This document shows, piece after piece, positions 12,601 through 21,527 of a DNA stretch of 37,822 nucleotides. Origin of the DNA: Elysia marginata (lineage: Eukaryota > Mollusca > Gastropoda > Plakobranchidae); the NCBI GenBank assembly GCA_019649035.1, contig BMAT01012505.1, positions 310,484 through 348,305 on the forward strand. Direction: 5' to 3'. Both the position numbers and the translations under genes were made by a program. The notes beneath the pieces were generated by a model. It was not told the DNA's origin, did no database searches, and saw only the letters and a list, made by a program, of their open reading frames with translations. Numbering within the stretch: the first letter of the stretch is position 1; the number at the start of each line of letters is the position of its first letter.

Positions 12601-15600
12601 CCCTCCCTCATCACTTTCCACACACACGCACACAAGAGGCGCGGCGCCGATGGTTGCATAGACAGACAAGAGCCAGCGAGCGCGTGTGAAAGACAAAGAG
12701 AGAGGGGGGTGGGGGTAATGGGGGAGGGACAGGAAGAAGGTGAGAAAGGGGATAGGTCTACTCTAGGCATGTGATGCTTGGCTGGGGCCCTTAACAACGT
12801 GACTAAGCAATACAATGTAATATGTGTCTCAAGCTGCTAGAACTTTTTGCCTAGCCCACTGGGTGAAAACAGTGCGAATTGGTGTCTCATCCTCCGCCTA
12901 GCCTACTCAGTCAAATTCACAATAAATGCATTGAAAAAACAAAAACAAAAAAAAATAAAACAACAACAACAACCAAAAAAATACAGTTGACCTTTCCATT
13001 CTTATATAGTGTAACCCGTTGCGGCAAAAGCCATAAGGGGGATAACTGCGTAAAATAGTCGTCATGTTGTTGAAATTTTTTGCCTCCCTTGGTTTGCTCG
13101 CTGTACCGCCACTCTCTTTATAATGCCAACTTTATAGTGGCACTCTTATTGGCGGTATAACGAGGTTTTACTGTACAAATATTAAAGAAAAGAAATGTTA
13201 CATTATTTCTCTTGTAGTTGTAGACACCTACACATGCACTCCTCTCTCTCTATATATCATTTTCTCTTCCCCATCCTCGCACTCCTCTTGACCCATCTTG
13301 CTCAGCAAAACACATTCCCCTACCTGCACCAAAAATTGTGCCCTCTATTTCTCAACTAAAATAACCTTTTACTGCTTGTGAATGTTACGACATATACAGT
13401 AAGAAGTTGGATGAGACAACTTACATGTACCAGTACTTTGTGTAAAGTAGTTTGTATTCAAGCTAGACCTAACAACACTAAGCGATCTATATTATAATTA
13501 TAGGCCTACATGTAGGTCCAAGCATGTTTTCTCTGATTAATCTTTCTTCAAGTTGAATCCATTATTTTTTAAATATATAGGCTACATTGTAAAAGCAGAG
13601 TAAAATAATGTATACCGGTACTACATGGGGTTGCAGGACACAATACATGTACACTGTAGATCTATACAATTTTAATAATTCAAGCGATTTAACCTCTCCT
13701 CATTGTTAGTTGTTGGAGACTTAGCCTATGGGGGTGGGTCTGTCATCAAGCTTTTGATGTTAGAGTTCGCTCTTGTAACAGTCTTGTTACCATTGCGGCA
13801 TCATTGCCTTTCACAATAAATTCGTTAAGGACATGTCTTTGTTTGTCAAATAGGCCTAGCGACTGGAATTCCGCAAAGTCCGCAAAGTCCTTGAAAATTT
13901 CGGCCTTTGTAGATTTTTTAACTCCTCTGGCACACCCAAATTGGGAGCCGCCATTGACGACCTTGAATACTTAAAAATAGCACTGATTTTTTATTGGTTA
14001 GCAAAAATAGCAAACCTTGAAATCAATGAATGTTTCTGCTTGTGTCCCTACATAACACACGGGATAGGTAGGGACAACTATCCCTTGGTATGCACTACCA
14101 TTAAATTTAAAGGAACAACAGATTGAACATGCCAATGCTTCAAAAAGAACCTTTTGATGGGAGAAGACAGAGGCACAGGTTTGGTTTGATCAGCTCAACT
14201 ATTCTAAACTATTTAAGGCATGGCAGTTTACGACATAGGATCTTTATGTATTTAGGTTTACAAAACAAAAAAGCATTGCATGGGATGACAGTATAATTAT
14301 TGTTGGTAGGGTTTCCATACTGACGTTGCCAATATTTGGAGTTGGATATTAAATTTTACTCCTCATTACTCTTCATTTCGCCAGTAGGCCTAGGTAATGT
14401 ATGTACAGTGGAATCCGACAAAAGTCAACTCGCTTGAAGTCAACTCTCGGTTAAAGTCAACACATTGTAACGGTCCATTTTTTTTCCCTCCTTTATTTAA
14501 GTAACTTTATTTCGCAAAGTCAACTCTCGGTTAAAGTCAACATCTCGCAACGGTCCGGTTTTTTTCCTTCTTTATTTAAGTAACTTTATTTTGCATGAAG
14601 TCAACAGTCCTTGGTTTGACTCGGCCAAGGATCGAACCAGTACCTCTCGATCTCTGAGCGAGTGTCTTTACCGCTAGGCCACAGAGCCGGTCAAGAGTGA
14701 CAGGTGGACTATAAGCTAGCCCTTGGCCAGTGTGGCATTGTGTGATTGGCTTTCTTCTCGTCCCGGTCACGCCTCCCCTCCCCCTTTGTTTCCCCCTTTT
14801 GGTTCCAAGGCCATAGGCCTAATTGCTAGACATTTATTTATAAGCCTTTCTTTCATTTCACACAGTATGCAAGAGGTAGTCTAGACCTTGTCAGAATGTT
14901 GTGTTTCATTGGTTGTCAATGATCAATCTTTTTCAAAATCTAATTCCAAGCCAGTTTGAATTCCTATTTAACTTTTAAGCCTTGAATATTGTTATTTAAA
15001 AAGATATTTCCCTTATAACCCTCTTTTGGAAATAAAGAAACAATGTTTTGAGAAAAAAAAAAAGAACAGGCCTCCCCNNNNNNNNNNNNNNNNNNNNAAA
15101 AAAACAAGAGAGAGAGAGAGAGAGTGAGAGAGAGAGAGAGATAAAGATAGTTCAAATGATGTACATATGTATTTCTTAATCCTACCTTCCGTTCATGCAT
15201 AATCAAGGGAAACAACTCGGTTTTATTATAAATAGGGGCCTAATTGTCATATTATGTATTGTACTCTAAAGGGAAATAGGCTAACTAGTTATCTTTTTAA
15301 GTTTTTTACTACTTTTCATAAGTGCACGCATGGGATAATCCTGGCATTGGCCCGCTGACAGGACTGACGAAATGAAGGGAATGATAACCAATTTTCAACA
15401 CCAGCGGGCCAATCCCTGGATTAAGCCGCACGCATCTCCTAAACGCACGCTATTTGGGTCTCCCAAGTGCCGTATGTTTAACCAGATACTACTGTACTAG
15501 ATCTAGATTCTAGATCTAGATCTAAGAGGTAATTCTTGTTGGTCTCCCTCTTCTCCACTCCCCCAAAAACACCTTTCTTAGTTCTAATATAATTTTTTTT

Positions 15601-15740
15601 TCATTGTGATTAATGTGAAGTCAGCCAGTCAGGGTTTAATTTTAAAGGCATATTTTTCACACAGATGCCCCAAAGTGCAGAAGCTAAATTTTTATCTAGG
15701 TTTTTGAGTAATAACTTACAACAAATGCAAGGCCGGACAT
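5660..15740 (-). CDS. Paired C2H2-type zinc-finger protein with coiled coil (602 aa, 7 coding exons)
   Basis: Joining minus-strand segments 15740-15720, 11566-11374, 10847-10657, 9609-9468, 8381-8206, 7183-7064 and 6625-5660 gives 1809 nt, 603 codons with TAA. All introns are GT...AG and every phase matches. Residues 26-63 and 78-121 each hold a Cys pair (C26/C31; C78/C82), an HxH (H37/H39; H98/H100) and a C2H2 finger (C40 C43 H58 H63; C101 C104 H117 H121), so the module looks duplicated. Residues 257-300 are rich in E/K/Q with heptad spacing (MEEEEKNMYKAKAEEYKIQ, then VDLLKQQVTDLETQLAQQRQ), a likely coiled coil. Residues 300-602 are polar, Gln/Asp/Ser-rich and probably disordered. This suggests a nuclear DNA-binding or cofactor protein; that is inference, and I do not recognise the orthologue. 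The start exon is the least certain part. Intron 1 (4.2 kb) holds the gap, several MITEs and a broken 69-codon frame. Confidence 0.85.
7064..7183 (-). CDS. Zinc-finger gene, coding exon 6 (coiled-coil start)
   Basis: Forty codons, with acceptor TTTTTTAG|GAC and donor CAA|GTGGGT. The sequence includes DLGQLGKTAIDPNLSWEIRC followed by a charged helix rich in Glu and Lys that leads into exon 7. A 120-nt phase-0 exon of this kind could be skipped without breaking the frame. Confidence 0.82.
8206..8381 (-). CDS. Zinc-finger gene, coding exon 5
   Basis: Acceptor CACTTTTAG|AT and donor GGA|GTAAGT. It encodes VLKTVANSIHHGKTLQKVKH and continues to LASHIIDSG. It is polar and contains the hydrophobic run ETIMIIQG. 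No known domain recognised. Confidence 0.82.
8549..9119. mobile_element. piggyBac-like MITE (TTAA-flanked)
   Basis: The left end reads TTAACCCTTTCGCAGCCG. The right end, reverse complemented, reads TTAACCCCTTCATGCCCC. TTAA at both borders with CCC(T/C)TTC tips is the signature of the piggyBac superfamily. The 571-bp element has no transposase frame and holds a TAGATCTAGATC tract near 8636-8672. It lies in the intron between zinc-finger exons 4 and 5. Confidence 0.8.
9468..9609 (-). CDS. Zinc-finger gene, coding exon 4
   Basis: Acceptor CACTTTCAG|GAT and donor CCCA|GTAGGT. It encodes a His/Pro-containing linker, starting DLNSPPEIRSHEDHHHG and ending AVQITEP. It leaves one base, completed by AT at the start of the next exon to give Asn183. 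Confidence 0.8.
10657..10847 (-). CDS. Zinc-finger gene, coding exon 3
   Basis: Acceptor CTCCAAAG|GG and donor ACACAG|GTATGC. It encodes the second module: CVDQC, GAHWHC and C101-x2-C104-x12-H117-x3-H121. A SINE tail ends only about 50 bp upstream of the acceptor. Confidence 0.88.
10896..11231 (-). mobile_element. tRNA-derived SINE, family A, copy 2
   Basis: Read on the minus strand, a tRNA-like head (GGCTTAGTGGTTAAGGCGTC box A; GGTTCGATTCC box B) is followed by GGAAAGCAATTTATCC, CAGTCCACCCACCTGTCAAA and TGGGTAC. A longer body with GGCCTGCTGGGG comes next, then a poly-A tail (T run at 10896-10905 on the plus strand). The body matches the copy at 2326. It is inserted in the intron before zinc-finger exon 3. 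Confidence 0.85.
11374..11566 (-). CDS. Zinc-finger gene, coding exon 2
   Basis: Acceptor TTGAGCAG|ACT and donor GCTG|GTAATT. It encodes residues 8-71 plus one base of Gly72, including CLDERC, HMH and the finger C40-x2-C43-x14-H58-x4-H63. Confidence 0.88.
11813..12204. mobile_element. pogo/Tigger-like MITE, AGATAAAC subfamily (392 bp)
   Basis: The left end is CAGTGGAATCCGCTTAAAAT and the right end, read inward, is CAGTAGAATCTGCTTTAGAT. TA flanks each side (11811-11812, 12205-12206). The interior repeats AGATAAAC and TATATAAAC-like motifs, as does the 162-bp copy at 5349. There is no transposase frame. Confidence 0.85.
12244..12380. repeat. Minisatellite, about 47 bp x 3
   Basis: Units start at 12244, 12291 and 12339, each opening GA(T/C)TCTAACATTATGAA and ending near AATACAGA(A/C)TAC. 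The array fills the gap between two MITEs and runs directly into the TA target of the second one at 12380-12381. Confidence 0.85.
12382..13173. mobile_element. pogo/Tigger-like element, TACCGCC subfamily (792 bp)
   Basis: The left terminus is CAGTGAAACCTCGTCATACC and the right, read inward, is CAGTAAAACCTCGTTATACC, each followed by GCC. TA flanks both ends (12380-12381, 13174-13175). The CAGT(G/A)AAACCTCGT(T/C)ATA-type terminus is the classic Tigger/pogo pattern. The motif TACCGCC recurs at least six times inside. No transposase frame survives; the 148-codon open frame on the minus strand is low-complexity and incidental. Confidence 0.9.
13746..13954 (-). pseudogene. Broken 69-codon coding-like frame, one-base frameshift
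   Basis: ATGGCGGCTCCC at 13954 begins MAAPNLGVPEELK. The frame then meets an A6 run (complement of 13914-13919) and soon stops. One frame over, the sequence reads directly on as STKAEIFKDFADFAEFQSLG and continues, with FDKQRHVLNEFIVKGNDAAM in the middle, to TGA at 13748-13746. Restoring one A in the run would make exactly 70 codons including the stop. Composition on both sides of the break is protein-like. A CCAAT and TATTTTTA lie within about 70 bp upstream, and ATTAAA lies about 70 bp downstream. It could be a small gene with an assembly indel, a fresh pseudogene, or an alternative first exon of the zinc-finger gene. No family recognised. Confidence 0.5.
14406..14605. mobile_element. pogo/Tigger-like MITE, GTCAAC subfamily, partial
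   Basis: It starts CAGTGGAATCCGACAAAAGT after TA (14404-14405) and carries repeated AAAGTCAAC motifs. An 80-bp segment is tandemly duplicated (14439-14518 and 14519-14598; both run GTCAACTCTCGG, AACGGTCC, T run, TTTATTTAAGTAACTTTATT). The right terminus is missing: sequence switches to a SINE-B head at 14606. Confidence 0.75.
14606..14691 (-). mobile_element. tRNA-derived SINE, family B, head only
   Basis: Minus-strand read: ACCGGCTCTGTGGCCTAGCG (box A region), then GCTCAGAGATCGAG, GGTTCGATCC (box B) and GAGTCAAACCAAGGACT. It matches the heads at 24657 and 31542, but everything after AAGGACT is absent. It directly abuts the GTCAAC element. It looks like a tRNA pseudogene, but the shared downstream GAGTCAAACCAAGGACT shows it is SINE-derived. 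Confidence 0.8.
15078..15097. other. Assembly gap (20 N)
   Basis: Twenty unknown bases flanked by A runs and a GA microsatellite. The true length is unknown, and it lies inside intron 1 of the zinc-finger gene. Confidence 0.99.
15106..15141. repeat. (GA)n microsatellite
   Basis: GA dinucleotide array with one GTG interruption. It abuts the assembly gap and probably caused it. Confidence 0.95.
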
Positions 15741-16165
15741 GCTGAATTTCAGAGACTGGTATCTGGTGCAGTGATTTTTCCATTCAATTCAACGTTGAAC
15801 GCAAGACTTCATTTGAATGAATTGGATTCCTGGTTTTGATAGATTCGCTAGGTGTAGAATCTAGATCTAGATATCTAAATGTTTTACTTTTAGACTGCCT
15901 GGAATTCTGGATAGAAAGATAATTCTGATTCTCTAGATAATCCAGGACTAGATTCTAGATCTAATCTAGAGTAGAGCTGAGACTGTCTCTATCTATTGAG
16001 CTGTGACTGTGTGGTGCATACTAGATTCTAGATCTAAGCACCTAAATTGAACAAGACTAGATTCAAGGCCTAGGAGGCTAGATCTATCTAGATCTAGATA
16101 AAATAATAGGCCTAGATCTTTAGTTTTTTCCAATCGAGTTAGCCTAGATCTAGATCTAGAATGAT
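15498..16165. repeat. TAGATC-rich tracts over the zinc-finger gene 5' end
   Basis: Short runs of the palindrome-forming hexamer TAGATC or its variants occur near 15500-15525, 15860-15875, 15950-15970, 16020-16035, 16079-16101 and 16145-16160. Similar runs appear at 8636-8672 and 30990-31012. They surround the proposed first coding exon (15740-15720), so they fall in the 5' UTR or promoter region. No TATA box or other promoter element could be assigned with confidence. Confidence 0.8.
15720..15740 (-). CDS. Zinc-finger gene, coding exon 1 (7 codons)
   Basis: ATG at 15740-15738 encodes MSGLAFV and runs straight into a strong donor, GTT|GTAAGT. It ends in phase 0, which exon 2 requires. An in-frame TGA lies about 70 nt upstream, so the frame does not extend further in unspliced DNA. 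Exons this small are easy to mispredict. An alternative first exon elsewhere in the intron is possible. Confidence 0.6.
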
Positions 16166-16449
16166 AGAATCTTATAATATTGATATCGGCCTATTGATAT
16201 TGATGATTAGAACTTCGACAGTTTATAAAAAGATGAGCTCTTCTTCCTACGAAATCTAACATAGATGGCTGTGTATCATACAATGGAGGTAATGAGTGAA
16301 AAACAGGAGCTTCAACGACATGATTTGTCGTGTTCGATAGGGAAATCCCGTGGGCAGTTAAGTTAGGGTGCGATTTCAGTGAGACTAGAACAAAGACTTT
16401 AGAACGCAAAATAATTTAATTTAAAATCCTTGGACTAGAAGCATAGATA

Positions 16450-17869
16450 GTTCAAGTAGAGATGTTTTAATCTGAGTTTGTTCCTCTTTATTTATGTTAG
16501 GGCGATTGTTGGGTTATGACCCTTTGCAAATTTTGTCTATCTGCCAATTTTGATACATTACAGCATGGTTTAAACCTGAATGTTAACTACAGTTTTGGCC
16601 GCATTTTATTCTGTAAATAGAAGATACCATTTTGCCTTTTGTGTTATTTTAGTTGCAGAACTTTTTACAAAGCAAAAAAAAAGATGGTGTATTTTTGTAT
16701 TTTCCTAGAAAATTCATGAGAAGTTAAGTTTTTAATAATTATGGAAAAGTAAACTGATTGTTTTAAGTCTGTTTGACTCGAGTTTTGATCTCTCAATACT
16801 TTTTAAATAGTTTCCATCCACCATTTTTGTTCTCTTTTTTTTTATTTAAGCATTTAAAAAGTTTCTTAGTTATTGTTTAGTAAATAGATTAGATACATTG
16901 TATTTTGTGCGAATTATAAAGGGCAATAAAATGCAAATAGTTTGAACAATACCAGTGATATCAATAGCCGTTGAAATCAATAATTAAAGCAATACAAGTG
17001 CACTTAAATGTGCCCAAACGACTTAGTATAATTATCCTCCACAAAGTTTATCAAACAATGAGAAGTAAATAATGGGTTAGTTAGAAGACATTTTTTCTGG
17101 ATGGTGTTTAAATTGAGAATAAAATTATTAAACCAAGTTTCAACAAGAATAAAATAAGTGTAAGTGGTAATTCTTAAATATAGATTTCTACAGAACGGCC
17201 TAAAAAAGGACAGCCTTTTATCTATTAGGCATTAAATACAAACAAAATAATACGGATTTATAAAACACTGAAGAAAAACATATTGTACGTGTCGTTTATT
17301 GATTATTACAAAGCTTAGTAGTGATCAGTTCATTAATAATATTGACATTCATAGAAATAAAGATTTGTAGATGGGGAAAATCATCTATCAGCCAGCAGTT
17401 TATAAGAAATTTAGGAGATAGTCTAGATGAACATTTATTTCATTTAGACGGAACAAAAAATAAGCTAAGATTTCATTTCTAAAAGTTGAAAATATTCACA
17501 AGAAACGCTTGTTAGATTCTTAGAGTTTTTAGACTTAGAGGTCTTGATGAAGACGAAGGTTTACAGTTTACTCTAAATCTAGATGTAATAAATAATTTAA
17601 GTATTATGCTTTCAAATGTAAGCTATTAATATCATTAAAATTTTTGTGTCAGGAGATGAAAAAGCTCTTTTCAGACAATAATCATGCACATTATCCTTGT
17701 TAAAATCTCTTCAGCTGAAGCCATAGTCTGAGGTTAGCCAGCACAGTGCAAGGGATAGTACTCTTACCGTTTCTTTAGTCTACCTCGAGAGTAAAACATC
17801 TCTACTTGAAGTTGAACTGTTAGAAGTAGAAGTGAGAGGATCGACATTCGTTACTTTAAGCTAGCACGG
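16450..17869. other. Intergenic, no recognised feature
   Basis: AT-rich, no exon or clear repeat seen. It lies upstream of the zinc-finger gene. Confidence 0.4.
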
Positions 17870-18135
17870 AAACTGAACGGCAGCTGGAGGATATATGCAT
17901 CACCGCAAGCGGCATCATTGATGTATAAATCCATAGGCACAGCACGGCAGGTTTGCCCACCATACCCCCTTTCTTACATGTATATATTTTTTGCAACATG
18001 GCACCTACCGAGCCAAAACGACCTGTACGCCTCAAGGACTAAAAATACAGCAACAACTTCCCCAGTGGGAAGAGCATCCAGTGCTTCAATCCTCACACGA
18101 TGGTCAAAGTTGAAAACCTCAAGATCATAAACGGG
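17870..18135 (-). other. Coding-like island of unknown origin
   Basis: This 270-bp patch is more GC-rich than its surroundings. One minus-strand frame runs as YDLEVFNFDHRVRIEALDAL, on through PTGEVVAVFLVLEAYRSFWL, to an in-frame TAA, then continues as RGYGGQTCRAVPMDLYINDA and on to a second stop: about 90 codons with a single interruption. The plus strand also has a stop-poor frame. I do not recognise a family. It could be a transposon-protein fossil or a piece of an unannotated exon. Confidence 0.3.
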
Positions 18136-18593
18136 CGTATATATGTAATAATATATACATTGTACTGTCCTGCTGCCGTCCCACTGCCGTTGAGTTTCTG
18201 TGTCTAGAGATCGCCAACTTCAGTGATTCATCTAAGCTTCTTTTTGTTGTTCTTGTTCTGTATATGAAGTTGGGTTATTTTAGCTCAAGAGCCTTTACTT
18301 CAATAACTTTAAAACGGTATGGATATTAAAAAAAAATTATACAGCACTTTACCGATCAAAAAAAGCCCATGGATTGACAAGACCCTGGTAGATATAATTC
18401 TGTTTGATACTATTGAAAGACTTGTGGATTGAAGTAGGCCTAAGCGAAAACAGCCGAAACAATGCGTGCATTTGGTATGATTCGAACCCTCGGCTTAGTT
18501 ATAACATTTGGCTTTGCTTTTAATGCTTTGCGACTAAAAGAAACATCGCATCGAGTATATCAATGCGTTGATATTAGCCTGCTGTTAACTTAA

Positions 18594-19175
18594 AGTTAAA
18601 GTCAACTCCTCACAACGGTCCAGTTTTTTTTTCTTCTTTATAGTTTAAAGTACGGTACATGTACATGTAACTTTATTTCGCAGTAAGTCAACAGCCTCGG
18701 ACCTATTTTCACGTCAAGTCAACACCTCTTGGCCAGATGGAAAGAGATAGAGAGACCCCAGATGCGTCTTGATAGAGACAAAGAGGGGGATGGGTGGGCG
18801 ATCTTTGATTCCATTCCAGCGTATACCAGTATTCGCCTACCTAGGCCCACTGGCCTGGCGAGGGCTAGTAAATGTAGTAGTGAACAGGAGAGAGCTAGTG
18901 CAGCCGGTCAGGTGCTGATTGGGGCAGTTCACTGATGATTCTCCCACTCCTCCCCGCTTCACTACACCAGTCCAACAAATTTAATGTTGGGCATGCAAAG
19001 TGTTTCCATGCACATACCCTTCATCATTTCTTGAAGTTCCTTTCTCATGGCCACGCTGCGTGAGTCTTACAGAGCAACAGATTGCACTATTATTGTTACA
19101 CCCCTCTCCCCCCAGAAAATGGATGAAGTCAACACTTTTTTTGGTCCAGAGGTGTTGACTTTACCTGGATTGCAC
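18594..19175. mobile_element. pogo/Tigger-like MITE, GTCAAC subfamily, decayed copy
   Basis: It shares with 23327-23988 the opening AAAGTCAACxCCxxxCAACG, the T run, TTTATTTCGCA, AGTCAACAGCCTCGGACCTA, CAGATGGAAAGAGATAGA, CACTGGCCTGGC and AGGTGCTGATT, and the closing GGTGTTGACTTTA. Both outer tips have decayed (right end GATTGCACAA in place of GATTCCACTG). The 68-codon open frame at 18729-18935 lies inside the element and has no recognised motif. Confidence 0.8.
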
Positions 19176-19179
19176 AATT

Positions 19180-21190
19180 ATGTTGGAATGTGGCCTTTGA
19201 GAAAAATTAATCCACTGTAAACCAAATAACCATTTTTAAACTTAAAATTCTGATGTTGTGTCTCTAAATCTCATGAGTTATTCTAAAACTCTTCACTAAA
19301 TACATGTAGATCAATTAGATGTATGGTGGCCCACATTTTACATATATTTCTTTTGGTTAGTTGTTTTTCGAGTGGCCAAGATGACAATCCATTCATCCAT
19401 TCATTTTAAGCCAATAAAACTCGCTAGGAAAGTATAAAAGCTAATCCACCAACTTAAGTCTTTTGGCTTGAAAATTTGGACAGGCGAGCAAATGGATTGA
19501 ACTGTAGGTGGGTTTTATTGCAAGTGCCATTTCCAGCAGTATCTCTTTTTGTAACTAGAAAGTTGAAATAAAAACCATTGAAAACATGCTTTGTAAAAAT
19601 TAATCCTTCTTGACTACTAAGAGCTGAAACTAATACACATGCTTAAATATATATTGATGGCACTCCCATTACTATGTAAGTCAAAATAACAAAAGAGGTC
19701 AATGTGTCATGAAAATATAAAAGGCATAGTGGTGGTGGTCATTGTATTTGTAGGCTTAATGGTACACTAGGATTAGAAGAATATGAAATGAGGGTAGCGA
19801 TGATGATAGTGATGATGCTATAAAAGGATCTTTAGAATGATATAAGGAACATATTTTGTCATTAAAGCCTTTACATGTAAAATGGTCAATAAACAAAACA
19901 AAAAGTACTGGTATGAAGAAAGAGAAATAGAGCGCAAAGGAAGGATAGAGAAACGGGTAGGAAGGCAAACACAGAAAGAGATAGAAATCAAAAGGGAACA
20001 AGATAATTTGAGAAAAATTGATTTGAGAAACCAAGGATGGGGAGTAAAACTTCAAAAAAAGGAAATAAGTAAAAGACAATGAGATTACAACTGGTTAGGC
20101 CATGAATGACACAAAGCAATGCATGTGTTGAAAAAAAACAAGCTTGTTTATTTTCCAGCCTTAAAAATAAGATGTAAAGATCAGTTTACATTATATGATA
20201 GTATATATTCCAAAACAGAAAAAAAAAATGAAAAGCATTTGTGCTTGGCTATTTCAATCTTCCTCAAAGGTGGAAATTATTTAGTGAATACGAGCACATT
20301 CTTTTCTCGTAGATACAATTTTATTTTCTCTACCGGTACTGCTTCTAGTTTTAACAAAATTTACTTGATATGAATTAACAACAACAACCAAAGCTATACT
20401 TTTGACCAGAATATCTCACAAGAATTTCGCACTTCAAGACTAAAAAGCAATTCACTGCTGAGGGCTTACAGTTCAATTAAATTTACTAATTTAGTGGGAA
20501 AAAAAACTAAAAAAAACAAAGGTTTCAATAAATTTAAGTGGACTTGCCAAATTCTCATTTTCATTACAAACATCGTAAAATCTTTATTAAAGCTTCTTTT
20601 CATCCCTGAAACCCAATTTGTTTTAAGGTCCTTTTTGATTAAAACAAAATTGTTTTTAAAAATTAAAGAGAAAAAAATTGAGAGCTTCAAATGATTTTCA
20701 ATGTTTTCAGGAACAAAAAAAAAATGATCAATATATTTTCTTTTTAAATGACCACTAAAGCCTAAAACATTTGTCAAGTTTTTATTTCACACAAAAAACT
20801 CATAACTAGGCGGTGTAGTCAAAAATAGAATAAAATGAGATTGAGACAAAAGGATAATAAATTAACTCAGTCAGTCAATCCCTAAAATATCAAAATTTTA
20901 TGAAGGCGACCGATTCTTTGAGAAAAAACAAAGTTACAAACTTTACACCACCCTTTCTTAGACAAATAAATAAAGATTTATCAGAACACAACAGAGTTCA
21001 GATCATCAGCAGACGCTGCATCTCACCATTATCTTCTCCATACCTGGTACTGAGAAACCCACTCACTCATGAACCAAATACTTAACATACGCAGCAAATG
21101 AAACCTTTAAAACATAATGTGTATACTACAGGCGCTGCACATTTACCGACCAGGAGGAGAGCCAGTTTCTTCTTTCACTTCTAAATTTTG
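19180..21190. other. Intergenic AT-rich region between the two genes
   Basis: Contains a purine-rich low-complexity patch (about 19915-20080) that gives open frames on both strands and several A/T runs. No exon or transposon termini recognised. Confidence 0.45.
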
Positions 21191-21199
21191 TTATTTGAG

Positions 21200-21205
21200 T
21201 TTATT
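21200..21205 (-). terminator. Candidate SBDS polyadenylation signal
   Basis: AATAAA on the minus strand (TTTATT on plus), about 200 nt past the SBDS stop codon. Plausible by position only. Confidence 0.35.
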
Positions 21206-21401
21206 AACATTTTTCAATGTTGATAACAAATGGACTGGCTGAAATTGAATATTCAACACCCTTGCATATAATCTTTGCAAGTTAAACCCATCTGCCCTCA
21301 TGCAATAAATTATTGCTCAAAAGTGTTTTGTACGGCTTTTTCTGCCAGGGTCCCCTATGGACAAAACAAGAAACAATTCAGAGAGATGTAAGGCAGTTTT
21401 A

Positions 21402-21527
21402 TCATAATGTTTCCTCTCCTTCCTGCACTTCTTTCAGACTGATCATGTCTACTTGACCTTTGCCCCTTGTTTGTGCAGAGACCAGGTCAGAAACCTCTCT
21501 GTAACTGCCAGGATCCACAAGAATAAC
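21402..21527 (-). CDS. SBDS: SBDS coding exon 6 and stop
   Basis: Acceptor TATCTCAG|GTT. It encodes [20 protein letters not shown], then [19 protein letters not shown] and TL before TGA at 21404-21402. It corresponds to the human C terminus (LIDPGCFRE ... GKGSLEVLNLKDVEEGDE). Confidence 0.95.
   Translation of the reverse strand, partial: VILVDPGSYREVSDLVSAQTRGKGQVDMISLKEVQEGEETL

Noticed and set aside
12369..12815. 148-codon open frame on the minus strand
   Set aside because: Lies almost wholly inside the pogo-like element, is low-complexity and has no transposase motif (no DDE or HTH).
14576..14770. Possible tRNA gene on the minus strand, box A and B present
   Set aside because: The same head continues into shared SINE-B sequence at two other loci, and no acceptor-stem complement is seen; it is a SINE head.
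14964..15215. Open frame with unknown residues
   Set aside because: It spans the N gap and a GA microsatellite; the frame through it is meaningless.
16191..16409. 72-codon minus-strand open frame upstream of the zinc-finger gene
   Set aside because: No recognised motif, and no splice route that improves the gene model; could be 5' UTR.
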